In this document: positions 47,040 through 64,000 of the stretch, in pieces
Layout of the letters: the number at the start of each line of letters is the position of its first letter
Numbering within the stretch: the stretch's first letter is position 1
NCBI GenBank assembly: GCA_963766365.1
Contig: CAVXZK010000006.1
Location: forward strand, 310,001-374,000
Direction of reading: 5' to 3'
DNA from: JALORV01 sp963766365
Lineage (GTDB): Bacteria > Pseudomonadota > Gammaproteobacteria > Burkholderiales > Burkholderiaceae_F
Length of the DNA: 64,000 nucleotides
The notes under the pieces: generated by a model
The model's input: only the letters and a program-made list of their open reading frames with translations
Databases searched by the model: none
Told to the model about the DNA's origin: nothing
Made by a program: the position numbers and the translations under genes

Positions 47040-47360
47040 TTACTGCTTGGCGCCGACAACGACGCCGCTGCTCTTGAAGACACGCACCTTCTTGCCGTCG
47101 ACGACCTTGATGCCGACGCGGTCACCCTTGCTGGTGGCCGGGTTGAACAGCATCACGTTGGACTGGTCGATGGGCATCGTCTTGTCGGTGATGCCCCCCG
47201 CCACGCCTTTCATCGGGTTCGGCCGGACGTGCTTCTTCACCACATTGACGCCCTCGACGACCAGGTGCGAGGTGTCGACACGGCGCAGCACGACGCCGCG
47301 CTTGCCCTTGTCCTTGCCTGCGATGACAACGATTTCGTCGCCCTTGCGGATACGTTCCAT
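47040..47360 (-). CDS. rplX: 50S ribosomal protein L24
   Basis: A 106-residue assembly initiator for the 50S subunit. KGDEIVVIAGKDKGKRGVVL (KOW motif), VEGVNVVKKHVRPNPMKGVA, VMLFNPATSKGDRVGIKVVD and KVRVFKSSGVVV. Confidence 0.98.
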   Translation of the reverse strand: MERIRKGDEIVVIAGKDKGKRGVVLRRVDTSHLVVEGVNVVKKHVRPNPMKGVAGGITDKTMPIDQSNVMLFNPATSKGDRVGIKVVDGKKVRVFKSSGVVVGAKQ

Positions 47361-47373
47361 GTCCGCGCTCCCC

Positions 47374-47742
47374 TTACAGTACTTCCGGCGCCAGCGACAC
47401 GATCTTCATGAAGCGCTCGGTACGCAGCTCGCGCGTGACCGGCCCGAAGATGCGGGTGCCGATGGGCTCCAGCTTGGCGTTGAGTAGGACCGCCGCGTTG
47501 TTGTCAAATTTGATGGCCGAGCCATCGCCCCGACGCAGGCCCTTGGCGGTGCGAACCACAACGGCGCTGTAGACCTCGCCCTTTTTCACACGACCGCGCG
47601 GCGCGCACTCTTTGATCGTCACCTTGATGACGTCGCCGATGTTCGCGTAACGGCGCTTCGAGCCACCCAACACCTTGATACACATCACCGAACGTGCGCC
47701 GGTGTTGTCGGCGACGTCGAGCATCGTCTGCATCTGAATCAT
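47374..47742 (-). CDS. rplN: 50S ribosomal protein L14
   Basis: A 122-residue interface protein. MIQMQTMLDVADNTGARSVM is the canonical start at 47742; the frame is open for 82 more codons upstream, but that sequence overlies the spc promoter region and is not L14-like. Also VIKVTIKECAPRGRVKKGEV, VVVRTAKGLRRGDGSAIKFD and GTRIFGPVTRELRTERFMKI. First gene of the spc part. Confidence 0.98.
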   Translation of the reverse strand: MIQMQTMLDVADNTGARSVMCIKVLGGSKRRYANIGDVIKVTIKECAPRGRVKKGEVYSAVVVRTAKGLRRGDGSAIKFDNNAAVLLNAKLEPIGTRIFGPVTRELRTERFMKIVSLAPEVL

Positions 47743-47958
47743 GGCTATCGCATCCCAACTTGAACCGCCGGCCGCTTGCGCGACACGATGGCCAGTCTTG
47801 GGCCCGTCCGGGTTGAGGAACCTGCGGCTCGTTCGCCCTGTACCCCGCCCGTCGGCGGGGGGACGAAGCGCACCTGCACGCTCCGGAAAACTGCTCTGAC
47901 TACGCTTGCCCAGCACTCGCCGCGAACGGAGCCGAACCCCGAAAACGGCAAGCCAAAA

Positions 47959-47989
47959 AGTATATCCGATCTTGCGGCAACGCCGCAAG
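47959..47989 (-). promoter_or_regulatory. Candidate spc promoter overlapping a terminator-like hairpin
   Basis: On the minus strand TTGCGG, 18 bp, TATACT. The -35 lies in the 3' arm of a perfect hairpin CTTGCGGC-GTT-GCCGCAAG (47971-47989), which begins 2 nt after the rpsQ stop. The 249-bp gap to rplN also holds CCCCGCC-GGCGGGG (47843-47860). This matches the position of the E. coli spc promoter between rpsQ and rplN. The -10 is good, the -35 only half-matches. Confidence 0.5.
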
Positions 47990-47991
47990 CA

Positions 47992-48261
47992 CTAGATCGC
48001 CTGTGCCGCCTCGACCACGCGCGTGACCTTCCAGCTCTTGGTCCGGGAGATCGGACGACCCTCGGAGATCTCGACGATATCGCCTTCATTCAGCGCGTCG
48101 GTCTCGTCGTGCGCGTGATACTTGTTCGACTTGACCACGTACTTGCCGTAGACCGGGTGCTTGACCCGGCGCTCGACCAGGACCGTCACCGTCTTGTCCA
48201 TCTTGTTGCTGACGACCTTGCCGACGAGGGTTCGGGTCAGCTTCTTCTTTTCTGCGTTCAT
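47992..48261 (-). CDS. rpsQ: 30S ribosomal protein S17
   Basis: An 89-residue OB-fold protein. LVGKVVSNKMDKTVTVLVER, VKHPVYGKYVVKSNKYHAHD and GDIVEISEGRPISRTKSWKV. Its start overlaps the rpmC stop by 4 nt. Last gene of the S10 part. Confidence 0.98.
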   Translation of the reverse strand: MNAEKKKLTRTLVGKVVSNKMDKTVTVLVERRVKHPVYGKYVVKSNKYHAHDETDALNEGDIVEISEGRPISRTKSWKVTRVVEAAQAI

Positions 48262-48452
48262 TTGGCGGCTGCTTTCTGCGCCAGCACGGTGCGCACCCGC
48301 GCGATGTCGCGCCGGGTCTGACGGATCTGGCTGGTGTTCTGCAACTGCTGCGTGGCTTTCTGCATGCGCAACGAAAAGTGCGCCTTCTGCAGCTCCTGCA
48401 GCTCCTTGGTCAGCGCGTCAGCGTCCTTCGCGCGCAATTCCTTGACGTTCAT
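48258..48452 (-). CDS. rpmC: 50S ribosomal protein L29
   Basis: A 64-residue helical hairpin near the tunnel exit that binds trigger factor with L23. MNVKELRAKDADALTKELQE, HFSLRMQKATQQLQNTSQIR and RRDIARVRTVLAQKA. Confidence 0.98.
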   Translation of the reverse strand: MNVKELRAKDADALTKELQELQKAHFSLRMQKATQQLQNTSQIRQTRRDIARVRTVLAQKAAAK

Positions 48453-48463
48453 CGTCAGTCTCC

Positions 48464-48880
48464 TCAGGCGCCGAGCTGACGCACGACAAACGTCGTCTTC
48501 AGCGGCAGCTTGGCGGCCGCCAGCGCAAAAGCCTCACGGGCCAGCGTTTCGGTGACCCCATCCAGTTCGTAGACGACATTGCCCGGCCGCACTTCGGCCA
48601 CCCAGTACTCCGGGTTGCCCTTGCCGTTGCCCATGCGGACCTCTGCGGGCTTCTGCGAGATCGGCTTGTCGGGAAAGACGCGGATCCACACGCGGCCACC
48701 GCGCTTGATATGGCGGCTGATGGCGCGACGGGCTGCTTCGATCTGGCGCGCCGTCAGGCGGCCGCGCTCGGTGACCTTCAAGCCGTATTCGCCGAAGGAC
48801 ACGTTGGCGCCACGCAGCGCCAGCCCGCGGTTGCGGCCCTTTTGTTCCTTGCGATACTTGCGACGTGCAGGTTGCAGCAT
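48464..48880 (-). CDS. rplP: 50S ribosomal protein L16
   Basis: A 138-residue protein next to the peptidyl-transferase centre. MLQPARRKYRKEQKGRNRGL, ARQIEAARRAISRHIKRGGR, IRVFPDKPISQKPAEVRMGN and GNPEYWVAEVRPGNVVYELD. Intact despite the damaged neighbours upstream. Confidence 0.98.
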   Translation of the reverse strand: MLQPARRKYRKEQKGRNRGLALRGANVSFGEYGLKVTERGRLTARQIEAARRAISRHIKRGGRVWIRVFPDKPISQKPAEVRMGNGKGNPEYWVAEVRPGNVVYELDGVTETLAREAFALAAAKLPLKTTFVVRQLGA

Positions 48881-48883
48881 GAC

Positions 48884-49784
<901 letters not shown>

Positions 49785-49791
49785 GGATCAC

Positions 49792-50137
49792 CTATTTCTT
49801 CTTGGGTTTGGCATCACCGACCGTCACGAAAATGTGACAGGTCTGCTTGCCAATGCGTCGCCGCGGCCCTTGGCACGGGCGGCGAAACGGCGCAGCGTTG
49901 CCGCCTTTTCGACCTGGATGCCGGTGACACGCAGCTCGTCGATGTCGGCGCCGTCGTTGTGCTCGGCGTTGGCGATCGCCGACTCGAGCGCTTTCTTGAT
50001 GATCCCGGCCGCCTTCTTCTGCGTGAAGCCGAGGATATTGAGCGCCTTGTCGACCGGCTTGCCGCGAATCAGGTCGGCGACCAGCCGGCCCTTCTGGGCC
50101 GAAAGTCGCACGCCGCGTACGATGCAGTCGTTTCCAT
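49792..50137 (-). CDS. rplV: 50S ribosomal protein L22, two single-base deletions
   Basis: L22 lines the exit tunnel. METTA at 50137 is in one frame, VRGVRLSAQKGRLVADLIRG through RRFAARAKGRGD in a second, and the end GKQTCHIFVTVGDAKPKKK in a third. Missing bases near 50122 and near 49856 (GAC-CGC expected, GACGC seen) restore a normal 115-residue protein. The intact central frame alone (49824-50111) gives 95 residues with a false C-terminus. Confidence 0.85.
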
Positions 50138-50147
50138 CGTCATCACC

Positions 50148-50432
50148 TTACTTCTTGGCCACGACGGCCTTCTTGTCCGTCGCGTGGCCCTTGAAGGTCC
50201 GGGTCAGCGCAAACTCGCCAAGCTTGTGGCCGACCATGTTTTCGATGATATAGACCGGCATGTGCTGCTTGCCGTTGTGCACGGCGATCGTCAGGCCGAT
50301 GAACTCCGGCAGAATCGTCGAACGGCGCGACCAGGTCTTGATCGGGCGCTTGTCGCGGGTCGCCTGCGCCGTTTCGACCTTCTTCAGCAGATGCCCGTCA
50401 ACAAACGGGCCCTTTTTAAGAGAACGAGCCAT
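50148..50432 (-). CDS. rpsS: 30S ribosomal protein S19
   Basis: A 94-residue head protein. MARSLKKGPFVDGHLLKKVE, IKTWSRRSTILPEFIGLTIA, HNGKQHMPVYIIENMVGHKL and GEFALTRTFKGHATDKK. Intact between two frameshifted genes. Confidence 0.98.
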   Translation of the reverse strand: MARSLKKGPFVDGHLLKKVETAQATRDKRPIKTWSRRSTILPEFIGLTIAVHNGKQHMPVYIIENMVGHKLGEFALTRTFKGHATDKKAVVAKK

Positions 50433-50442
50433 GTCTTACCCC

Positions 50443-51271
50443 TTACCTTGCGTTACGGCGCTGCACGATCATCGTGTCGGTGCGCTTGTTGTTGCGAGTG
50501 CGGTAGCCCTTGGCCGGCTGACCCCATGGACTGACCGGATCGCGCCTTCGTACCGGTGCGGCCTTCGCCGCCACCGTGCGGGTGGTCGACCGGGTTCATC
50601 GCCACGCCGCGGACTGTCGGGCGCACGCCACGCCAGCGCATCGCACCGGCCTTGCCGATCTGGCGCAGGTTGTTCTCTTCGTTGCCGACCTCGCCGATCG
50701 TGGCGCGGCAATCGATGTGTACGCGGCGGATCTCGCCCGAGCGCAGTCGCAGCTGCGCGTAGGTGCCTTCACGGGCAAGCAGCTGCACTGACGTGCCGGC
50801 GGCGCGCGCCAGCTGGGCGCCCTTGCCCGGCAGCATCTCGACGCAGTGCACGGTGGTGCCCACCGGAATGTTCCGCAGCGGCAGCGTGTTGCCGACACGG
50901 ATCGGCGCCTCGTTTCCGCTCATCAGTTGCGCGCCGACCGTCACGCCCTTGGGCGCAATGATGTAGCGACGCTCGCCGTCGGCATACACCAGCAACGCAA
51001 TGTGCGCCGAACGGTTGGGGTCGTACTCCAGTCGCTCGACCTTGGCCGGCACACCGTCCTTGGCGCGCTTGAAGTCGATCATCCGGTAGTGCTGCTTGTG
51101 ACCACCGCCCATATGGCGCGTGGTAATGCGTCCGCTGTTGTTGCGTCCGGACGAGCGCGTCTTTTTCTCGAGCAGTCCCGCGAACGGCTTGCCTTTGTGC
51201 AGCTTGTCGTTGACGACCTTGACCAGCCCGCGCCGGCCGGCAGACGTCGGTTTGACCTTGACGAGTGCCAT
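50443..51271 (-). CDS. rplB: 50S ribosomal protein L2, one +1 frameshift near 50545
   Basis: L2 contacts the peptidyl-transferase centre. Residues 1 to about 242 are canonical (SGRNNSGRITTRHMGGGHKQ, GVAMNPVDHPHGGGEGRTGT). Then AAG-G-CGC (extra base at 50545-50546) shifts the frame. The true end RDPVSPWGQPAKGYRTRNNK and RTDTMIVQRRNAR lies one frame away and stops at 50443. Without the extra base the protein is 275 residues. The unshifted frame ends at 50453 with a false tail. Confidence 0.92.
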
Positions 51272-51579
51272 TACTTCACCTCTTGCGCGAAGTTGATCTC
51301 CTGACCCTCTTTCAGGCTCACGTACGCCTTACGCACGTTGCCGCGCTTGCCGGTGAATCGGCCAAAGCGCTTGCTCTTGCCCTTCTGATTCAGGATGGAA
51401 ACCTTGTCGACCTGCACCTTGAACAGCAGCTCGACAGCGGCCTTGACTTCCTGCTTGGTGGCGTCCTGCATCACGCGGAACGCGACCTGGTCGTTTTTCT
51501 CGCCGATCATCGTGCTCTTCTCGGAGACGATCGGCGCCAGCAGTACGCTGTACAGACGGTCCTGACGGGTAGAGATCAT
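51271..51579 (-). CDS. rplW: 50S ribosomal protein L23
   Basis: A 102-residue tunnel-exit protein and docking site for trigger factor and SRP. MISTRQDRLYSVLLAPIVSE, VMQDATKQEVKAAVELLFKV and KRFGRFTGKRGNVRKAYVSL. The ATG at 51579 overlaps the rplD stop (ATGA); a GTG two codons earlier is possible. Its stop overlaps rplB by one base. Confidence 0.97.
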   Translation of the reverse strand: MISTRQDRLYSVLLAPIVSEKSTMIGEKNDQVAFRVMQDATKQEVKAAVELLFKVQVDKVSILNQKGKSKRFGRFTGKRGNVRKAYVSLKEGQEINFAQEVK

Positions 51580-52196
51580 CCCCACATCTCCTCAAGCTTG
51601 GCGATCGCCGGCTTCGTCACGATCACCTTCTTGTAGTGGATCAGCGACAGCGGGTCCGCATAGCGCGGCTCGACGATCAGCACGTTCTTCAGGTTGCGCG
51701 AGGCGAGATACAGGTTCTCGTCCACCGCATCCGTGATGATCAGGACCGACTCCAGCCCCATCGCCCTCAGCTTCTCCGCGAGTTGCTTGGTCTTGGGCGA
51801 ATCGACCGCCAGGCCGTCGACGACCGCGATGCGGTCATCGCGCACCAGTTGCGACAGGATCGACGTCATCCCCGCGCGGTACATCTTCTTGTTGACCTTC
51901 TGCGTGAAGTTCTCATCGGGAGAATTCGGGAAGGCACGGCCACCGCCACGCCAGATCGGGCTCGAGGTCATGCCGGCACGTGCGCGCCCGGTGCCCTTCT
52001 GGCGCCAGGGCTTCTTGGTCGAGTGCTTGACCGTCGTGCGGTCCTTCTGTGCGCGCGTGCCCTGGCGTGCGTTGGCCTGGTAGGCCACCACGATCTGGTG
52101 CACCAGCGCCTCATTGAATTCACGGCCGAACAGCGTCTCCGGCGCAGTCGTCGTGCCGGCAGCCTGGCCCTGGGCGTTCAAAAGCTTGAGTTCCAT
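51576..52196 (-). CDS. rplD: 50S ribosomal protein L4
   Basis: A 206-residue protein; in E. coli it also represses the S10 operon. MELKLLNAQGQAAG, GREFNEALVHQIVVAYQANA, KPWRQKGTGRARAGMTSSPI (tunnel loop), RDDRIAVVDGLAVDSPKTKQ and NVLIVEPRYADPLSLIHYKK. Confidence 0.98.
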   Translation of the reverse strand: MELKLLNAQGQAAGTTTAPETLFGREFNEALVHQIVVAYQANARQGTRAQKDRTTVKHSTKKPWRQKGTGRARAGMTSSPIWRGGGRAFPNSPDENFTQKVNKKMYRAGMTSILSQLVRDDRIAVVDGLAVDSPKTKQLAEKLRAMGLESVLIITDAVDENLYLASRNLKNVLIVEPRYADPLSLIHYKKVIVTKPAIAKLEEMWG

Positions 52197-52208
52197 TGCG
52201 CCCTCTCC

Positions 52209-52880
52209 TTAGGCCTTGGCCGCGGCTTTGGCCTTGGCGGCCGGGCGCACGATCACATTGCCACCGGCCGCTCCGGGTACCGCACCCCGAACAAGCAGCA
52301 GTCCGCGCTCGGCATCGACGCGCGCGACGACCAGATTCTGCGTGGTCCGCTGCTCGTCACCCAGGTGGCCCGCCATGCGCTTGCCCGGAAACACGCGGCC
52401 CGGGTCCTGCCGGTTACCGATAGAGCCCGGAGCATTGGTGGAGACCGAGTTGCCATGGGTGGCGCGATTGGACGAGAAGTGGTGGCGCTTGATCGCACCG
52501 GCAAAGCCTTTGCCGATCGTCACGCCGGTGACGTCAACCTTCTGGCCAACGGCGAAAAGGTCCAGGCCGATTGCCGTGCCGACCTTCAGTTCACCCGCCT
52601 TGTCGGCATCGACCCGGAATTCGCGCAGTACCGAGCCAGCCTCGACGCCGGACTTGGCGTAATGGCCAGCCAGGGGCTTTGCAACACGGGAGGACTTGCG
52701 GGTGCCGTAGGCCACCTGGACCGCGGAGTAGCCGTCGGTCTCGGGCGTCTTGACTTGGCTGACGCGGTTGTTCGACACGTCGAGCACCGTGACGGGGACG
52801 GACTCGCCGTCATCCGTGAAGATGCGCGTCATGCCGACTTTCCGGCCCAATAGGCCGAGCGTCGAGCGAGCTTCGCTCAT
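52209..52880 (-). CDS. rplC: 50S ribosomal protein L3
   Basis: A 223-residue assembly protein. The ATG at 52880 with GGAG is chosen (MSEARSTLGLLGRKVGMTRI). Also FSSNRATHGNSVSTNAPGSI with the Gln methylated by PrmB in GNRQDPGRVFPGKRMAGHLG. The tail is Ala/Lys-rich (AAKAKAAAKA). First gene after the candidate S10 promoter. Confidence 0.98.
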   Translation of the reverse strand: MSEARSTLGLLGRKVGMTRIFTDDGESVPVTVLDVSNNRVSQVKTPETDGYSAVQVAYGTRKSSRVAKPLAGHYAKSGVEAGSVLREFRVDADKAGELKVGTAIGLDLFAVGQKVDVTGVTIGKGFAGAIKRHHFSSNRATHGNSVSTNAPGSIGNRQDPGRVFPGKRMAGHLGDEQRTTQNLVVARVDAERGLLLVRGAVPGAAGGNVIVRPAAKAKAAAKA

Positions 52881-53003
52881 TCTTATCTCCATCCCCGGCT
52901 TCGATTGGCCAGGACCAAAATTTGTCGCTGCTGTCGGTCGCTGCTATGCGACCTGCGCTTTGCAGACTCTGCGGCCGGACTTTGCCGAGCCAAAGAGCCC
53001 AAG

Positions 53004-53033
53004 ATTCTAACGGAAACGACCAGCCGGGAGCAA
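53004..53033 (-). promoter_or_regulatory. Candidate promoter in the rpsJ-rplC gap
   Basis: On the minus strand TTGCTC, 18 bp, TAGAAT, starting just after the rpsJ stop at 53041, with a leader of about 115 nt before rplC. It would separate rpsJ (with the str operon) from the rest of the S10 genes. The gap of 160 bp is unusual for rpsJ-rplC. Confidence 0.45.
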
Positions 53034-53040
53034 GTCGGGC

Positions 53041-53352
53041 TTACTGAACCTTGATCTCGACGTCCACTCCGGCCGGCAAGTCGAGCTTCATCAGCGCGTC
53101 GACGGTCTTGTCGGTTGGGTCGATGATGTCCATCAACCGCTGGTGGGTGCGCATCTCGAGCTGGTCGCGCGACGTCTTGTTGACGTGGGGCGAGCGCAGG
53201 ATGTCGAAACGCTGGATGCGGGTCGGCAGCGGCACGGGACCGCGCACCACAGCGCCGGTGCGCTTGGCGGTGTCCACGATCTCGAGCGCCGACTGGTCGA
53301 TCAGCTTGTAATCGAACGCCTTCAGGCGGATACGGATACGTTGGCTTTGCAT
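53041..53352 (-). CDS. rpsJ: 30S ribosomal protein S10 (NusE)
   Basis: A 103-residue protein that also acts in antitermination with NusB. RIRIRLKAFDYKLIDQSALE, RTGAVVRGPVPLPTRIQRFD, LRSPHVNKTSRDQLEMRTHQ and LMDIIDPTDKTVDALMKLDL are canonical. Confidence 0.98.
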   Translation of the reverse strand: MQSQRIRIRLKAFDYKLIDQSALEIVDTAKRTGAVVRGPVPLPTRIQRFDILRSPHVNKTSRDQLEMRTHQRLMDIIDPTDKTVDALMKLDLPAGVDVEIKVQ

Positions 53353-53377
53353 GTGAAATCCTTTTCAAAGAGCGAGA

Positions 53378-53399
53378 GGCCGGCCCCGGAAGGCCGGCC
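53378..53399 (-). other. Strong hairpin between tuf and rpsJ
   Basis: Perfect 8-bp stem GGCCGGCC / GGCCGGCC with a 6-nt loop, in the 71-bp gap between tuf stop and rpsJ start. On the minus strand it is followed by TCTCGCTCTTTG, not a clean T-tract, so it is more likely a partial attenuator or mRNA-stabilising hairpin. Confidence 0.5.
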
Positions 53400-53423
53400 C
53401 GAAGTTCAAAGCACGCGTCCCGA

Positions 53424-54614
<1,191 letters not shown>

Positions 54615-54653
54615 CTTATGTTCCTCAAAGAACGGTTGTTGATGTGTTCCTGA

Positions 54654-56756
<2,103 letters not shown>

Positions 56757-56817
56757 AAGGCTCACCTAGTAAACCTCGCCGCGGACCGACCTGAAGTCGA
56801 TCCGCACAGAAAATTCG

Positions 56818-57288
56818 TTAGAAGCGGAAATGCGCGAACGCCTTGTTCGCCTCTGCCATGCGGTGGACTTCCTCGCGCTTCTTCATCGCGCCGCCACGTC
56901 CCTCGGCGGCTTCGAGGAGTTCCCCCGCCAGACGCTGCGGCATGGATTTCTCGCTGCGCTTCTTCGCTGCCTCACGCAGCCAGCGCATCGCGAGCGCCAT
57001 GCGGCGAACCGGACGGACTTCGACCGGAACCTGGTAGTTCGCGCCGCCGACGCGGCGGCTCTTCACCTCGACCATCGGCTTCACATTGGACAGGGCGGCC
57101 GAAAACACTTCCAGCGCATTCTTTCCCGCCTTGGTCTCGATCTGCGTCAGCGCGCCATAGACAATGCGCTCGGCGACGGCCTTCTTGCCGTCCAGCATGA
57201 TCACGTTGACGAACTTGGTGATATCCGGGGAACCGAATTTCGGATCCGGCAGGATTTCTCGCTTCGGTACTTCACGACGACGGGGCAT
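56818..57288 (-). CDS. rpsG: 30S ribosomal protein S7
   Basis: A 156-residue protein that nucleates the 30S head and in E. coli represses the str operon. MPRRREVPKREILPDPKFGS, KFVNVIMLDGKKAVAERIVY, NVKPMVEVKSRRVGGANYQV and MAEANKAFAHFRF. A 140-bp gap separates it from rpsL; no gene was seen there, though it is GC-rich and may fold. Confidence 0.98.
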   Translation of the reverse strand: MPRRREVPKREILPDPKFGSPDITKFVNVIMLDGKKAVAERIVYGALTQIETKAGKNALEVFSAALSNVKPMVEVKSRRVGGANYQVPVEVRPVRRMALAMRWLREAAKKRSEKSMPQRLAGELLEAAEGRGGAMKKREEVHRMAEANKAFAHFRF

Positions 57289-57428
57289 TTCTCACCTCTT
57301 GCTGTCTTCAGTCGTTGGCGGGATCGACGGCGGTCTAGCCCGCGGAATGCAGCCCCATGGTGACGGGCCGCGACTTACTCGGCTGGCGCGCCCGCGGCTT
57401 TCCGCGAGGCGCGTCAACACCGGGAAAA

Positions 57429-57806
57429 CTAGGCGGCCTTCGGCCGCTTGGCGCCGTACTTCGAACGCGACTGCTTGCGGTCCTTGACGCCTTGGGTATC
57501 CAGTGAACCGCGGACGATGTGATAGCGCACGCCCGGCAGGTCCTTCACGCGGCCGCCACGGATCAGCACGACCGAGTGCTCCTGCAGGTTGTGGCCCTCA
57601 CCGCCGATGTACGAGATCACCTCGTAGCCGTTCACAAGACGCACTTTCGCGACCTTGCGCAGCGCGGAATTGGGCTTTTTCGGCGTGGTCGTGTAGACGC
57701 GCGTGCACACACCGCGCTTCTGCGGGCTGTTCTTCAGCGCCGGGCTCTTGCTCTTGATGAGGGTCGTTTCGCGCGGCTTGCGCACGAGCTGATTGATAGT
57801 TGGCAT
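57429..57806 (-). CDS. rpsL: 30S ribosomal protein S12
   Basis: A 125-residue decoding-centre protein. MPTINQLVRKPRETTLIKSK, TTPKKPNSALRKVAKVRLVN and GGRVKDLPGVRYHIVRGSLD. The lysines and prolines altered in streptomycin-resistant strains are wild-type. First gene of the str operon, 257 bp downstream of a strong promoter. Confidence 0.98.
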   Translation of the reverse strand: MPTINQLVRKPRETTLIKSKSPALKNSPQKRGVCTRVYTTTPKKPNSALRKVAKVRLVNGYEVISYIGGEGHNLQEHSVVLIRGGRVKDLPGVRYHIVRGSLDTQGVKDRKQSRSKYGAKRPKAA

Positions 57807-58062
57807 ACGCGTCCGTGTTCAAAAACCAAAGGGCGCGCCGCGAAAACGCGACACGCGAAAATTATTGCTGCTGACCGGGACCGCAGTTCTTGCTGCTTGT
57901 TTCGGCGGCGCGTGGCGCGCCTCGGACTCGACCCAATCGCGGAACCCCGACCCGGGAAACCGGAGGGATCCGTGGCCGACACGTTCCGAAAAACGGACCG
58001 CGCGATCATCGAAAGGGCGGGGCAAAGAGCGCAACGCCCAGGCGGGCGCCGAAAAGCTCGCC

Positions 58063-58092
58063 ATTATCGCTAGCCGGGGGTCGCGGTGTCAA
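58063..58092 (-). promoter_or_regulatory. Strong sigma-70 promoter of the str operon
   Basis: On the minus strand TTGACA, 18 bp, GATAAT (11 of 12 consensus bases). It lies about 260 bp ahead of rpsL and 33 bp after the rpoC terminator. The 367-bp region 57807-58173 contains this promoter, the terminator and a GC-rich leader of about 250 nt without a credible ORF. Confidence 0.8.
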
Positions 58093-58124
58093 GGCGAGCC
58101 ACTGGGGCTTCGCACGTGTTGCCC

Positions 58125-58155
58125 CAAAAAAGACGGCCCGCCGAATCGGGCCGTT
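58125..58155 (-). terminator. Rho-independent terminator after rpoC
   Basis: Stem ACGGCCCG / CGGGCCGT with a 6-nt loop followed on the minus strand by CTTTTTT, 20 bp after the rpoC stop. It separates rpoBC from the str operon. Confidence 0.88.
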
Positions 58156-58173
58156 TGAGAGTCACAAGTGCGC

Positions 58174-62403
<4,230 letters not shown>

Positions 62404-62423
62404 GCGTGCCTCTCAATGTCCGG

Positions 62424-64000
<1,577 letters not shown>

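Noticed and set aside
47743..47988. N-terminal extension of L14 reaching toward rpsQ
   Set aside because: Canonical L14 starts at MIQMQTML; the extension covers the spc promoter region.

Overview
The window looks like a chromosomal segment of an uncultured or little-studied betaproteobacterium. Base composition is GC-rich throughout. The main taxonomic clue is gene order. The ribosomal locus reads rpoB-rpoC-rpsL-rpsG-fusA-tuf-rpsJ-(S10/spc)-secY-infA-rpmJ-rpsM-rpsK-rpsD-rpoA-rplQ, with infA inside the cluster. The blocks aroK-aroB-dgt beside gltB-gltD, and cytochrome c4/engB/hemB/cutA beside rplQ, are also familiar from Burkholderiales and relatives. This is inference from synteny; no 16S gene is present.

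Left accessory region (1-7.5 kb). A partial exported 'choice-of-anchor O'-like protein is divergent from a small CPBP (glutamic-type) intramembrane protease, which suggests a protein-sorting pair of the JDVT-CTERM kind. A lipoprotein with four fibronectin-III repeats follows. Next come two small exported proteins (one an extreme Gln-rich/Gly-rich repeat protein), divergent from an OmpR-type response regulator and histidine kinase. A PmrA-box-like direct repeat lies in the divergent intergenic region.

Metabolic core (7.5-19 kb). gltD and gltB (glutamate synthase) are followed by an operon running leftwards: aroK-aroB-dgt-degenerate RAYT-like transposase-nucleotide-type transporter. The transposase homologue appears to have lost its catalytic His and Tyr residues, yet it overlaps the transporter start by ATGA. 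A decayed tail duplication of gltD with nested palindromes and a REP-like inverted repeat lie nearby.

Type IV pilus and cell envelope (19-27 kb). pilMNOPQ ends in its own terminator and is divergent from mrcA (PBP1A). A 22-codon mini-ORF bridges pilM and pilN by ATGA overlaps at both ends.

Mixed housekeeping (27-38.4 kb). This part carries cyaY, lptM-lysA, msrPQ, guaC, cytochrome c4, engB, hemB, a corA homologue, a small exported protein with hslR, cutA, and a NodIJ-type ABC exporter.

Ribosomal/transcription supercluster (38.4-64 kb, all minus strand). It runs from rpoB (partial at the right edge) to rplQ, with recognisable promoters ahead of rpsL, in the rpsJ-rplC gap and in the rpsQ-rplN gap, and terminators after rpoC and rplQ. 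Four single-base frameshifts fall within 0.9 kb in rpsC, rplV and rplB. These genes are essential, so sequence or assembly error is the likeliest cause. No tRNA, rRNA, CRISPR array or intact insertion sequence was seen.
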